Part shown: piece by piece, positions 18,887 to 28,075 of the stretch | Layout of the letters: every line of letters starts with the position of its first letter | Numbering within the stretch: position 1 is the first letter of the stretch | Assembly: GCA_963763135.1 (NCBI GenBank) | Contig: CAVXNJ010000005.1 | Location: forward strand, 186,001-250,000 | Origin: JANMZO01 sp963763135 | Lineage (GTDB): Bacteria > Actinomycetota > Acidimicrobiia > Acidimicrobiales > JANYDT01 | Direction of reading: 5' to 3' | Length of the DNA: 64,000 nucleotides | The notes under the pieces: generated by a model | Databases searched by the model: none | What the model was told of the DNA's origin: nothing | Seen by the model: the letters and a program-made list of their open reading frames with translations, nothing else | Program-made: the position numbers and the translations under genes

Positions 18887-20156
18887 TCTAGCCGTCAGCG
18901 TCCGCGATATCGAGAAGACATACATCCTTGGCAAAGGAGCGCGGGCCAACACGTTGGCCGAGCAACTCGCGTCGAAGCTCCGTTCGATCGGCAAGCGCGA
19001 ACAGCGGGAAACCCTCCGCGCCCTTCACGACATCAACTTCGAGGTGAAGCAGGGCGAGGCGCTCGGAATCGTCGGCCGCAACGGCGCCGGAAAATCGACG
19101 CTCCTGAAAGTACTCACCCGCGTCACCCCGCCGAGCAAGGGCGAAATCAAGATCTACGGCCGAGTAGGAAGCCTTCTCGAGATCGGTACCGGCTTTCATC
19201 CGGAATTGACCGGTCGGGAGAACATCTATCTCAACGGCTCCATTCTCGGAATGCGCAAGGAAGAGGTGGACCGCAACTTTGATGCGATCGTCGACTTCGC
19301 CGATGTTTCGAAGTTCCTTGACACGCCGGTGAAGCGCTATTCGAGCGGTATGTATGTCCGCTTAGCATTTGCCGTTGCCGCTCATCTCCCGACCGAGATT
19401 CTTCTGATCGACGAGGTGCTCGCAGTAGGCGACGCCGCATTCAAATCGCGGTCGATCAGCAAGATGAAGCAGATCGTCAACGACGGCCGAACCATCCTGT
19501 TCGTCAGTCACCACATGCCTTCGGTCGTCGAACTGTGCACCCGCGGAATCGTTCTTGATCACGGAACGATTGCCTTCGACGGCTCTCCCCAGCACGCCGC
19601 GAAGGTCTATCTCGATACGTTGGCATCTACGAACCTCCGGTCCGATGCTGACCGCACCAGAAGGTCCGGCACCGGTGAGTTCCGCCTTGCCCACTTCGAA
19701 CCGCTCAAGCCGGCCTTCCTGCCGAACGAAACGAAGTCGTTCGAGTTTGAACTCGACCACCTTTCCGACCTCCAGTGCGAAGTTGCGATAAGTGCACATA
19801 TCATCGACGAGTCGGGCGATGAGATCGTCCAGTGCGACTCGCGGGCCATGGCTGTGTGGATGAGTGGCACCGAGAGTGCTCGAGGTGAACTCCATCTCGA
19901 TGAACCCTGGCTGCAGCCCGGTCGCTACACGGTTCACATCGTGGTTCACGGTACGGCTGTCGTCGACGTGGCGCTATCGGTGTGTGCCTTTGAGATCTTG
20001 CCGCAATACCCGTTCCCGGCCACTGTCGATCAGTATTCGACCGGTGGACGCGTCCTCGGGCGCTTCGATTGGAAGGCCGAGGCGATGGCCGACGTCGGGA
20101 CGCGCGCTTCGAGCGCAACGGCCTCCAACGATCCCGCCGTACTCACGAACAACTGA
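18876..20156 (+). CDS. wzt: ABC polysaccharide exporter ATPase with Wzt-type C-terminal domain
   Basis: About 426 aa from the ATG at 18876 (MSSDLAVSV), inside the end of the permease gene; seven more codons are open upstream. The nucleotide-binding domain has Walker A GRNGAGKST near residues 67-75, the signature YSSGMYVRLAFA near 155-166 and Walker B ILLIDEVLAVGD near 170-181. Residues from about 265 to 405 form an extra beta-rich domain like the Wzt C-terminal domain, which in O-antigen exporters binds the chain end and gives specificity. The cargo here may therefore carry a specific terminal modification. The last 20 residues are low complexity. Confidence 0.94.
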   Translation: MSSDLAVSVRDIEKTYILGKGARANTLAEQLASKLRSIGKREQRETLRALHDINFEVKQGEALGIVGRNGAGKSTLLKVLTRVTPPSKGEIKIYGRVGSLLEIGTGFHPELTGRENIYLNGSILGMRKEEVDRNFDAIVDFADVSKFLDTPVKRYSSGMYVRLAFAVAAHLPTEILLIDEVLAVGDAAFKSRSISKMKQIVNDGRTILFVSHHMPSVVELCTRGIVLDHGTIAFDGSPQHAAKVYLDTLASTNLRSDADRTRRSGTGEFRLAHFEPLKPAFLPNETKSFEFELDHLSDLQCEVAISAHIIDESGDEIVQCDSRAMAVWMSGTESARGELHLDEPWLQPGRYTVHIVVHGTAVVDVALSVCAFEILPQYPFPATVDQYSTGGRVLGRFDWKAEAMADVGTRASSATASNDPAVLTNN

Positions 20157-20197
20157 GCATCCGCTCACATTTATCCAAGTTAGAAAGGGCTCAGACT

Positions 20198-21158
20198 GTG
20201 CTTGAAGGAGCTAGCGTTTTTATTACCGGCGGGGCAGGTTTTATCGGCTCGACGTTGGTGGGAAAGCTTGTTGAGAACAACAAGATCACCATTTATGACA
20301 ACTTTCGCCGAGACGCGGTGTCGAAGACGAGTTTGGCCGACCATCCAAACGTGACGATCATCCGTGGCGACATTCTCGATGCCGAGGGCGTGGCCAAGGC
20401 CATGTCGGGTCACGATCACGTCGTGCACTGCGCCGCCATCGCCGGCATCGACACGGTCATCCAGAGTCCGGTTACGACGATGCGGGTGAACGTGATCGGT
20501 TCCGCCAACGTGCTGGCGGCGGCGAACGAACTTCCCAACCTGAAACGAGTCGTGTGCTTCTCGACGAGCGAGGTGTTCGGACAGCGGGCCTTTCGGTCAT
20601 CTGAAACCGACGCAACGGTGATGGGTCGGGTCGGCGAAGCACGCTGGACCTACGCCGTTTCGAAACTTGCCGAAGAGCATCTTGCGATCGCTTATCACAC
20701 CGAGTTCAAAATGCCGGTGGCGGTCGTTCGCCCGTTCAACGTGTACGGCCCCGGACAGGTCGGCGAAGGCGCGTTGCGCATCTTCATCGAACGCGCCATC
20801 CGCGACGAGACCATCCAGATCCACGGTGACGGAACGCAGATCCGAGCATGGTGTTACGTCGACGACATGGTCAAGGGCGTGCTGCTCGGGTCTGACCCAC
20901 CCAAAGGCCGTCGGCGAGTCGTTCAACATCGGCAACCAACGTGCGGTGACAACGATCTACGGCCTCGCCAGCACCGTGGTCCGAGTTCTCAACTCGCGTT
21001 CGAAGATCGAATTCGTCCCGCAGGGTTCAGTCGACGTCGAGCTCCGTATTCCCTCGGTCGAAAAGGCGAAGGAACTCATCGGATTCGAAGCCGTCGTCGA
21101 CCTCGACGAAGGCATTGCCCGAACCGCAGCTGCGATCCGCGACCGTCGTAAGTCGTGA
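20198..21158 (+). pseudogene. NAD-dependent epimerase/dehydratase (SDR), frameshifted
   Basis: The restored product is about 319 aa. It starts at the GTG at 20198 (AAAGG upstream), with VFITGGAGFIGST for NAD binding, FSTSEVFG, the catalytic WTYAVSKLAEEH and RPFNVYGPGQ, features of nucleotide-sugar 4-epimerases, 4,6-dehydratases and decarboxylases. The frame breaks in the GGG at 20888-20890; removing one G restores LGLTHPKAVGESFNIGN and the rest of the domain to 21158. Six bases separate it from the DegT aminotransferase, so the two probably act on one nucleotide sugar, for example 4-keto formation followed by transamination. The exact substrate cannot be told. Confidence 0.85.
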
Positions 21159-21164
21159 ATTGCC

Positions 21165-22254
21165 ATGGACCGTATTCCAATTACCCGACCGGCTATCGAC
21201 GACACTGAGATCGATGCCGTAACGAACGTGCTGCGGTCCGGAATGCTCGTCCAGGGCGAACAGGTTCAGGAATTCGAACGGGCGATCGCCGCTTCAGCCG
21301 GAACAGAGCACGCGGTCGCAGTGAGCAACTGCACCGTGGCCCTGGAGGTTGCACTGCGTGGCATGGGAATCGGACCCGGCGACCACGTCGTCGTAACCCC
21401 CTACTCATGGGTCGCGACCGTGAACGCCATCGAGATTGTCGGTGCCAAGCCGGTGTTTGTCGACATCGACCCCGATACGTTCAACCTCTGCGCGTCGAGC
21501 TTGAAGAGTCTGTTGGAGCAATCGACCGTTGCTGCGGTCCTTCCCGTGCACACGTTCGGAAACCTGGCCGGGATCGACGCCATCATGGATGTCGCTTCCG
21601 CCGCCAACGTGCCGGTGTTGGAAGATGCCGCCTGCGCGATCGGCGCCAAGAGCGAGCGGGGTGCAGCCGGCGGCATAGGTGTTGCGGGTTGCTTCAGCTT
21701 CCACCCGCGCAAGGTCGTCACCACGGGCGAGGGTGGCGCAATCACCACCAACGACGCCGCGTTGGCGGCGTATGCGCGCGACTTACCGCAACCACGGGCA
21801 AAGCGATGGCGCGTTTTCCGCAATCGGATCAAACCTGCGGATGACCGACTTTCAGGCAGCGATGGGCCGAGCCCAAATGGCGAAGCTGGAGTGGATGGTT
21901 TCGGAGCGGACAAAGTTGGCGGAGAACTACGACGATTCCCTCGTTGCGCTTGGATGCCAGCCTCAGCGACGCGCCATCGGGTCGGTCGTCCAGTCGTACG
22001 TCATGCTGGCCCCGCAAGGCCGACTCGGCACTGAAGTCGTCGACGCGCTTCGAAATCGGAATATCGAGGCAACAGTAGGAACGATTGCGATCCCGTTCAC
22101 CCGTTTTCACGGGCCGCGGTATGGGTTGACCCCATCGGATCTCCCCGTAGTCGCCGACGTCAACGATCGCGCCGTTACCCTTCCGCTGTTCCCGGGTATG
22201 ACCACCGAGCAGCAGGAGCGGGTTGTTTCTGCGCTGACGGACGTGCTCGTCTAA
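21165..22254 (+). pseudogene. DegT/DnrJ/EryC1 sugar aminotransferase, frameshifted
   Basis: The restored product is about 362 aa. PLP-dependent transferases of this family put an amino group on keto-sugars. It has the N-terminal ITRPAIDDTEIDAV, the aspartate segment VLEDAACAIGA, and the PLP lysine expected at K183 in FSFHPRKVVTTGEGG. The frame breaks at about 21785-21787, where one extra base interrupts ARDLRNHGQSD; after that the second half (MTDFQAAMGRAQMAKLE, then IPFTRFHGPRYG) continues to 22254. It directly follows the SDR gene and is likely the last gene of the plus-strand operon starting at fcl. Confidence 0.86.
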
Positions 22255-22262
22255 GTACGTAA

Positions 22263-22290
22263 GTGGTGGTCCGCGGGTGGTGGTCCGCGG
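22263..22290. repeat. Tandem duplication, 14 bp x 2
   Basis: Two perfect head-to-tail copies of GTGGTGGTCCGCGG right after the aminotransferase stop codon. Confidence 0.85.
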
Positions 22291-22334
22291 GCGCTCCGCC
22301 AGCGGACAAGCCCACCGGTAACGAGCCGGCGGGT

Positions 22335-22351
22335 CGGGCCCTTTGAGCCCG
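22335..22351. terminator. Weak hairpin between convergent genes
   Basis: CGGGC and GCCCG flank a 7-base loop in the 113-bp gap between the convergent aminotransferase and GT2 genes. The stem is short and there is no T run. Confidence 0.25.
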
Positions 22352-22367
22352 GGTCAGCGGAGACTGG

Positions 22368-23309
22368 TCAGAGCCCTGTCGATTTTCGCTTGTCGATCAC
22401 GTACAGGCTTCTCTGGCGTGTTTCGTCGACGCCGCGCCACAGGTACTCCCCCAAGATGCCCAGCATCAACAGCTGAACTCCGCCGATCACGAGAACCGCC
22501 ACCACAACCGACGTCCAACCTTCGGGGCCACGTTGCACGAAGAAGGCGCGTACAACCAATAAGGTCGCATAGAGAAATCCCGTCGTGGCAAAGAACATTC
22601 CGACGTATGACATAAGTCGAATGGGTGCGCTGGAAAACTGCACGAGCGAATCGAGCGCCAACTTCACCAGTTTTCGGGTGGTCCACTTCGACTGACCGAC
22701 CTTGCGCTCGCTCTGTTCGAAATTCACCTTGGTCTGTTTGAAGCCAACCCAGGCGATGAGCCCGTAGAGGTTCCGGTTGCGTTCGCCCAATTCGAGCACC
22801 ACGTCGATAACGGCTCGGTCGCACAGAACTCCAGACGGACCTTCGGGCGGGTAGTTCTCGAGATCCGCGTACCGGGTGAAGAGCTGCGAAAAGAGCACCG
22901 AAGCAATTTTCGAGCTACGGCTTTTGACCTTGCGTTGGTTCCGAACGCCCCATACGACTTCGTTGCCCGCCGACCACGCTGCGAGAAAGTCGGTTACGAG
23001 CGACTCGGGCTCCTGCAGGTCCGCTCCGAGCAATATCGCACAGTCGCCCTTGGCGGCTGCCATACCTGCCGACAGTGCCGCATGCGAGCCGAAGTTACGG
23101 GCGAAGGTGATCACGCGAAGGTCGATCTCCGGTCCGACCGTTTTGGCCAGGATCTCGGTGGTCGAGTCGGTCGAGCCGTCGTCGACCACGACGAACTCGA
23201 ACGCATACTCCGGGTTGAGTTTCGTGAGCGTTGACATGCGCTCGGCGAGCAGGTGGGCTCCTTCAGCCTCATTCAAGACGGGATAGACGAGCGAAATGAG
23301 TTTCTTCAT
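22368..23309 (-). CDS. GT2 glycosyltransferase, polyprenyl-phosphate sugar synthase type
   Basis: 313 aa from the ATG at 23307-23309 (MKKLISLVYPVLNEAEG); longer frames upstream lack family similarity. It has the GT-A domain with DDGSTDSTTEIL, GADLQEPE (metal-binding D-x-E region) and NFGSHAALSAGMAAAKGD, and ends with two membrane helices. This is the layout of dolichol/undecaprenyl-phosphate glucose or mannose synthases and GtrB-like proteins. The likely product is an undecaprenyl-phosphate sugar used as donor outside the membrane, for example by the GT-C protein at 56097. It is divergent from the 23583 gene; the 273-bp gap shows no recognised element apart from the AAGGA site of that gene. 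Confidence 0.88.
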   Translation of the reverse strand: MKKLISLVYPVLNEAEGAHLLAERMSTLTKLNPEYAFEFVVVDDGSTDSTTEILAKTVGPEIDLRVITFARNFGSHAALSAGMAAAKGDCAILLGADLQEPESLVTDFLAAWSAGNEVVWGVRNQRKVKSRSSKIASVLFSQLFTRYADLENYPPEGPSGVLCDRAVIDVVLELGERNRNLYGLIAWVGFKQTKVNFEQSERKVGQSKWTTRKLVKLALDSLVQFSSAPIRLMSYVGMFFATTGFLYATLLVVRAFFVQRGPEGWTSVVVAVLVIGGVQLLMLGILGEYLWRGVDETRQRSLYVIDKRKSTGL

Positions 23310-23582
23310 GGCTGATCCAGTGGCCTCATCGGGTGAACGGATTCTCAAACATAGTTGAACGTCGCAGTCGAACTCTGAGATGCCGTCCGGATCGGCATCC
23401 ATTTCTGGTGTGATGACCTGTCTCGACTCAAAGGAGGGCGAAACCACTCCGGAAAGTGGCCGGCGCCGAACGGTCACGAACACCACCCGTGCTTGGTGTC
23501 GACGGGCTAAAGGTTTCATCGGGTAGAACCGACGTCTGCTTAATGAGAAACGCGAAGCAACTTCTCGTCAGAAGGACGCACC

Positions 23583-24689
23583 ATGAATTGTAAGCGGGCA
23601 TATTTCTTTTGTGTCGAGCCGCGCGAGCCGGACAACTCTCCGTACTGCCACGCTTCGGTCGCTCTCGCCGAAGGTTTCGTCGAACTCGGAATCGAGGTCT
23701 ACGGCAATGTGCCGTACTGGCCCACGACCGCTGATCAGTCCACGTGGTTGATCCCCCACACCGCGGAGATCACTCCCTCCGACTGCGACGTCGTGATAAT
23801 CGACAGCAACCACGGCTATTTCGGTGCTCCGATCCCGAAGGAACTGACCGATCCGGCCAGAACGTTCCGATCCGTGTACATCGACTTCCTCGACGGGGCG
23901 GTCACGAAGACCTGGGATCCTGAGCTCCGCGGGTTCGACCTGGTGTTGAAGGCCCAGGCGAACGGCCGTACCCAACTGCCATCGAACGCGACACCCTGGG
24001 CGTACGGTTTGACCAAACGGATCATCCGGGCCACGGAGGGGGCGAAACCGGTTTCGCAACGAAACCCCGTCGTGCTCGCCAACTTTCGCATCCCCCATCC
24101 GTTGCGCGCCGAGGCCCTCCAGGCGATCAGCGGTCTTCTGCCAAGTCCACTTCGGCTCGACACGACCGTCGACGCATTCGATGCCGAGCCAACGGATCCC
24201 CTCGATCACCTTCAGTGGCACCACACCGGTCGCCGCCACTACCCCACCTACTACGAGCGTCTCCGCAACACGGCTGCGGTCGCGGCCTTTGGCGGTATGG
24301 GCTTCCCACCGTTTCCCGTCGACCACACACGATCTCCGAACTACGTCGACCGGCTCCGGAACAAATTGGCTGCGTCGAAGATCGGTCCCCCGCGTCGCGT
24401 TCTCCAATGGGACAGCTGGCGGTTTTGGGAATCGTTGGCCGCGGGCTGCGTGACGCTTCACGTCGATTTTGAACGTTACGGAATCGCGCTGCCGGAGATG
24501 CCGGTCAAAGGCGTCCACTATGTCGGCGTTGATCTCGAGAACCCCGCTCCGGCTTTCGAGGCCATTCGAGACACAGCGGCGATGGATCAGCTCGGCGCGA
24601 ATGGTCGCAACTGGGCGCTGACCCATTTCGGTCCGACGCCGACAGCGAAACGGCTGCTGCGGCGCCTCGGCATGACGGCTGGTTCCTAG
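23583..24689 (+). CDS. Putative glycosyltransferase of unknown family
   Basis: 368 aa with no signal peptide. ATG at 23583 has AAGGA six bases upstream. The second half has a GT-B-like pattern around RVLQWDSWRFWESLAAGCVT, LHVDFERYGI and KGVHYVGVDLENP. This resembles the C-terminal part of glycosyltransferase-like proteins that bind nucleotide sugars (the E in FWESLAAG is at the place of the usual glutamate). The N-terminal half starts YFFCVEPREPDNSPYCH and has a Rossmann-like alternation. The stop overlaps the GTG start of the formyltransferase (TAGTG), so the two are translationally linked and may act on the same sugar. Glycosyltransferase is my best reading, not certain. Confidence 0.6.
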   Translation: MNCKRAYFFCVEPREPDNSPYCHASVALAEGFVELGIEVYGNVPYWPTTADQSTWLIPHTAEITPSDCDVVIIDSNHGYFGAPIPKELTDPARTFRSVYIDFLDGAVTKTWDPELRGFDLVLKAQANGRTQLPSNATPWAYGLTKRIIRATEGAKPVSQRNPVVLANFRIPHPLRAEALQAISGLLPSPLRLDTTVDAFDAEPTDPLDHLQWHHTGRRHYPTYYERLRNTAAVAAFGGMGFPPFPVDHTRSPNYVDRLRNKLAASKIGPPRRVLQWDSWRFWESLAAGCVTLHVDFERYGIALPEMPVKGVHYVGVDLENPAPAFEAIRDTAAMDQLGANGRNWALTHFGPTPTAKRLLRRLGMTAGS

Positions 24690-25601
24690 TGCCCGCCGAT
24701 CAGGAGAAGCTTCTCTTCATCGGCACCAAGCTGCTCGGCCGGCGCGCACTCGAGCGGTGTGCCGACATTCTCGGGCCAGAGCGCCTTTGTGCAGTCACCA
24801 TGGACGACAGCACCGACGAGCGTTCCGACCTCGCCGGGATACGGGCGGCCTGCGAACAGCGGGGCGTTGAGCTCGACGTCATCACCAAGCCGAGCCAGTT
24901 GAGCGCGGTTATCCAACGCCAGAAGCCGACGGTCGGGCTCGTCCTGGGCTGGTACTGGATACTGCCCGATTCGATGCTTTCGCTGTTCCCCCGTGGCGTG
25001 CTGGGAATCCACGCGTCGCTACTGCCGTCGTTGCGGGGCAACGCCCCGTTGGTCTGGGCTCGTCTCCTCGGGTTGCCCGAAACGGGCGTGTCACTGTTCT
25101 ACTTCGATGACGGGATCGACACGGGCGACATCGTCGGCCAGATGGTCATACCGATAGATGACAAAGACACGATCGCCGATCTACTAGCGAAGGCCGACGT
25201 GTGCGCCGCAGATCTCATCGCGGCGAACATCGAGGATCTACTGCGTGGCACGGCTCCCCGGGTCATCCAGCGAACCGATGGCGTGAGCTACGTCGGGCTC
25301 CGCCGCGCTCGAAGACGGACGGATCGACTGGACCCGCCCCGCCAGGGTTGTGGTCAACGCCATTCGAGCGCAGACCCGACCATATCCCGGGGCCTACACG
25401 AATCTTCCCGATGGCACGGAGCTGCGGATCTGGTCGGCCACCGAGTTTCCACACCCCTATTCGGGGATACCGGGGCGCGTGGCGCACCGAACCGAGGACG
25501 GGGTAACCATCGTGTGCGGCGACGGCGCAATAGTTGTCCACGACGTTGACCCGTCGCTCGACGTGCTCCGCTGGGGTCTCGATCTTGGCCAGGTCAACTG
25601 A
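24689..25601 (+). pseudogene. Formyltransferase-family protein (sugar N-formyltransferase-like), frameshifted
   Basis: The restored product is about 303 aa from the GTG at 24689. The N-terminal domain is a folate-dependent formyltransferase (Fmt/ArnA-N/PurN fold) with HASLLPSLRGNAPLVWA and DDGIDTGDIVGQ. Family catalytic residues His108 and Asp144 are present. The Asn that normally stands two places before the His (Asn106 in E. coli numbering) is Gly here, as GIH. The frame breaks in GGG at 25295-25297; deleting one G restores YVGSAALEDGRIDWTRPA and the Fmt-like C-terminal domain to 25601. In a glycan locus with amino-sugar genes, formylation of an amino sugar is more likely than of Met-tRNA. 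That is an inference. Confidence 0.8.
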
Positions 25602-25715
25602 TCACACGACCGGCCACCTCGATTGTTCGGCGAGTCGCGGTCGCCGCCAATTTGGCAGGCCAGACCTCCGGAAACATGACATACAGGATTTAGCACTACC
25701 GAACGGCTCGAAATC

Positions 25716-26759
25716 ATGGAAACAACAACGGCCAACAAGCCGAACAATCAGCCAAATCACCAGAGCATCGCGGTCGGAATAGTCAGCAAAAACGAAGCCG
25801 ACGACCTGGACCGGTGCCTGGCGACGGTCCCGTGGGCGACCGAGATCTATGTCTTGAACATGGGTTCAACCGACCACACGGTTGAAGTCGCTGAGAAATA
25901 CGGAGCGATCGTCATAGACGTACGCACCGAACCAGTAGCTGAACGCGTCCGTAATGCGTATCTGGAGCGCTACCAGTCGAAGTGGCTACTGCAGCTTGAC
26001 TGCGATGAGCGCCTCCACCCGGACTTCATTACCAAGGTTCAGCCGATTCTTCAGGCCGCCGTCGACACCGACGTTGCGGCGTATGCGCTGCCGTTTCGGT
26101 TGTTCGCGCTCAATACTCCCCTTGACCATGGAATGGGCACAAACCCCTCCGTCCGTCTGTTCCGACACGGTCGGGTGCGATACAACGACCAGCAGGAAGC
26201 GCACCAGAACCCGATTCTCGACGGATCGCTCCTGTCGCTCGTCGGCCAGGTTCCGCCGATCGACCACTACGCAATCCGCAGCATCGATGCCTACCGGGAA
26301 AAGTGCGAACGCTACGCACGCACCGAAGCCGAGTCCATCACCTCAAGGGATCAACTCGACCCGTTGGTGACCATGCGGGAGTTCTACCGATGGGCGATCG
26401 TTCAGCAAGGGTGGCGCGACGGGTTCCCGGGGATCGCCATGGCGATGATGTACTCCTTCTCGCGCGGTTTGGGTCACCTGTACGCCTGGGAGCGGATGGG
26501 TGGCGGACCGGTACCGATTCGATTCCGGGGCCGCGACGTGACGCGATCGCAGGACTTCAGCCGCATGCTCGATGAAATTGAGTCGAGCGTGATCTTCGAT
26601 CCGGTGCTGACCCGACTCACGGTGTCTGACAACCGGGAAATCGTCGACGAATTACGGAATGTCGGGACCTTGCGCCCGCAGCTGGTGACACGACCATCGA
26701 CCTGGCGCACCGTCGCATACATCGCGAAAGTTCGGCTCCTGCAACTCCGCAAGCGCTGA
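25716..26759 (+). CDS. GT2 glycosyltransferase (WaaE/KdtX-like)
   Basis: 347 aa. The N-terminal GT-A domain resembles the lipopolysaccharide-core beta-glucosyltransferases of the WaaE/KdtX type: SIAVGIVSKNEADDLDRCL, VLNMGSTDHTVEVAEKYGA, LQLDCDERLHPDF (DxD metal site) and the conserved AHQNPILDG. The C-terminal 150 residues include YRWAIVQQGWRDGFPG, a membrane-associated segment typical of this subgroup. It is likely cytoplasmic and membrane-attached, adding a sugar to the lipid-linked intermediate. Separated by 114 bp from the formyltransferase and convergent with the next gene across a repeat-filled gap. Confidence 0.85.
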   Translation: METTTANKPNNQPNHQSIAVGIVSKNEADDLDRCLATVPWATEIYVLNMGSTDHTVEVAEKYGAIVIDVRTEPVAERVRNAYLERYQSKWLLQLDCDERLHPDFITKVQPILQAAVDTDVAAYALPFRLFALNTPLDHGMGTNPSVRLFRHGRVRYNDQQEAHQNPILDGSLLSLVGQVPPIDHYAIRSIDAYREKCERYARTEAESITSRDQLDPLVTMREFYRWAIVQQGWRDGFPGIAMAMMYSFSRGLGHLYAWERMGGGPVPIRFRGRDVTRSQDFSRMLDEIESSVIFDPVLTRLTVSDNREIVDELRNVGTLRPQLVTRPSTWRTVAYIAKVRLLQLRKR

Positions 26760-26799
26760 ATTCGGTCGCACCGGATGCGGTCGGCCTGCGCCGCACAGG

Positions 26800-26879
26800 T
26801 TCAGTCGTTGCACCGAATGCGTTCATTCGTCGCACCGAATGCGTTCAGCGACTTCAGCGACCGTTGCGACCGTTGCGAC
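26800..26879. repeat. Compound tandem repeat overlapping a gene end
   Basis: Two 22-bp units at 26800-26821 and 26822-26843 (each ending GCACCGAATGCG) are followed by four 9-bp units: TTCAGCGAC twice, then CGTTGCGAC twice (26844-26879). A diverged 22-bp-type unit lies at 26761. The 9-bp part encodes the NGR-NGR-NGR C-terminus and stop codon of the minus-strand gene. Confidence 0.88.
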
Positions 26880-28075
26880 CATTGAGTTCGGTGACGAGCA
26901 GTCGATAGGTGTCAGCCAGCACCGCTGGCGTTCGGGAATGCTTCAATTCGCGGATCGCCTGCAGTTGCTTTTCGTAATACTCAGGGTCGAAGGTCGTGAG
27001 AATCCGTTCTATGACCTGTCCGAAATTCGCCCGCTCGCTGATATACGCGGAACCCGGGAACTTGCGTTCGACGTTGGCAAATAGCGGTAATTGAGACGCT
27101 ATGAGGGGCTTCTCCCACTCGATGGCATCGGCCAGCACGCCCGAGGCCGCAAACTCGTATTCCTTTTCGTAGAACATGCACACGAAGTGCAACTCGTTCG
27201 CACGGCGTACGTATTCGTCGCGGTCCAACTTGTCGTGTGTCGGTGCGTCCTGCAGATAGACGAGGTTCGGAAGCGAGTCGCTGGTCTGGCTCTCGGCCAG
27301 GAACCCGACGAACGAAAACGAGGCCTGGCCCGGGAAGCGCTCGCTGATTTCCTTCGCCACCTCGAGGTAACGCGAGAATCCCTTCGGCTCCGTCGCTGCG
27401 TCCGAGAAACCCGAACCGGACCGGGCGGGACAGTGGGATGGCTTCCACCTCTCCCAAATCACCCGGAACCGGGTGATCCAATACCCGAAATCGGTCGGTG
27501 AGTTTCGGGTATTTGGCGATCACCGCGTCGCGTACGGCATCTTCCAGCACCAGATACTGCGCGTTGGCCAGGCACCCGAACCGCACGGCGGTCTTGAAAC
27601 TCCCGACGTGATAGAGCGGATTGACTTCGAATTTCAGCGACGTTCGGTATTTCAGGGTCGCAAAGTCGCCGTGAAGAACAACTTGTGCGTTTCGCTTCCG
27701 GAACTTCGTGGAGACCAGCGCCTTCAGCGACCACATGATCGAAGCGTTTCCGAAGCTGAACACCAGCACGTGGTTTGCCGCGTCGGGCGCTGTGGATTGA
27801 AGAAGCTCACGCACGCGTCGGAAATCGGTGGGAAGCCGCTTGAAGAAGCTGGTCGGGCGCGCCGGGTTGGTGATCGTGACCCATTGGATTGAACCCGCCA
27901 GTTCAGGACCGACCTGGGCGCGGACCAGCTCGAGGTGGGAGGCGTCGCCGTGGAAGGCGATCGTGGCGTCGGGAAAAGCGAATCGGATTGTGCTCAGTAG
28001 TCCGGCGTTCACCGGGACGTGTTCGTAGCCAAGGGCTACGGGCTCACAGACCGTGAAATGGCGATCAGCGGACAT
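26854..28075 (-). pseudogene. Glycosyltransferase-like protein, frameshifted
   Basis: The restored product is about 406 aa. It starts with ATG at 28075, overlapping the stop of the upstream GT4 gene by 11 bp. The first half (HFTVCEPVALGYEHVPVN, then FPDATIAFHGDASHLELV) and the second half (GFSRYLEVAKEISERFPG, FYEKEYEFAASGVLADAIEW with EKPLIASQLPLF) fit a GT-B fold in which the latter segment takes the place of the nucleotide-sugar site. The frame breaks in CCC at 27380-27382; taking out one base joins GRSDGAEG to FSRYLEV. The C-terminal residues are encoded by a 9-bp tandem repeat. Its exact family is uncertain. Confidence 0.72.

Noticed and set aside
20888..25297. Programmed ribosomal frameshifting in the SDR, aminotransferase and formyltransferase genes
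   Set aside because: The sites lack a slippery heptamer with downstream structure and these families are not known to use it; simple indels explain them better.
24689..25601. Methionyl-tRNA formyltransferase (fmt)
   Set aside because: The catalytic Asn is replaced and the gene is coupled to a glycosyltransferase in a sugar locus; a sugar formyltransferase is more likely.
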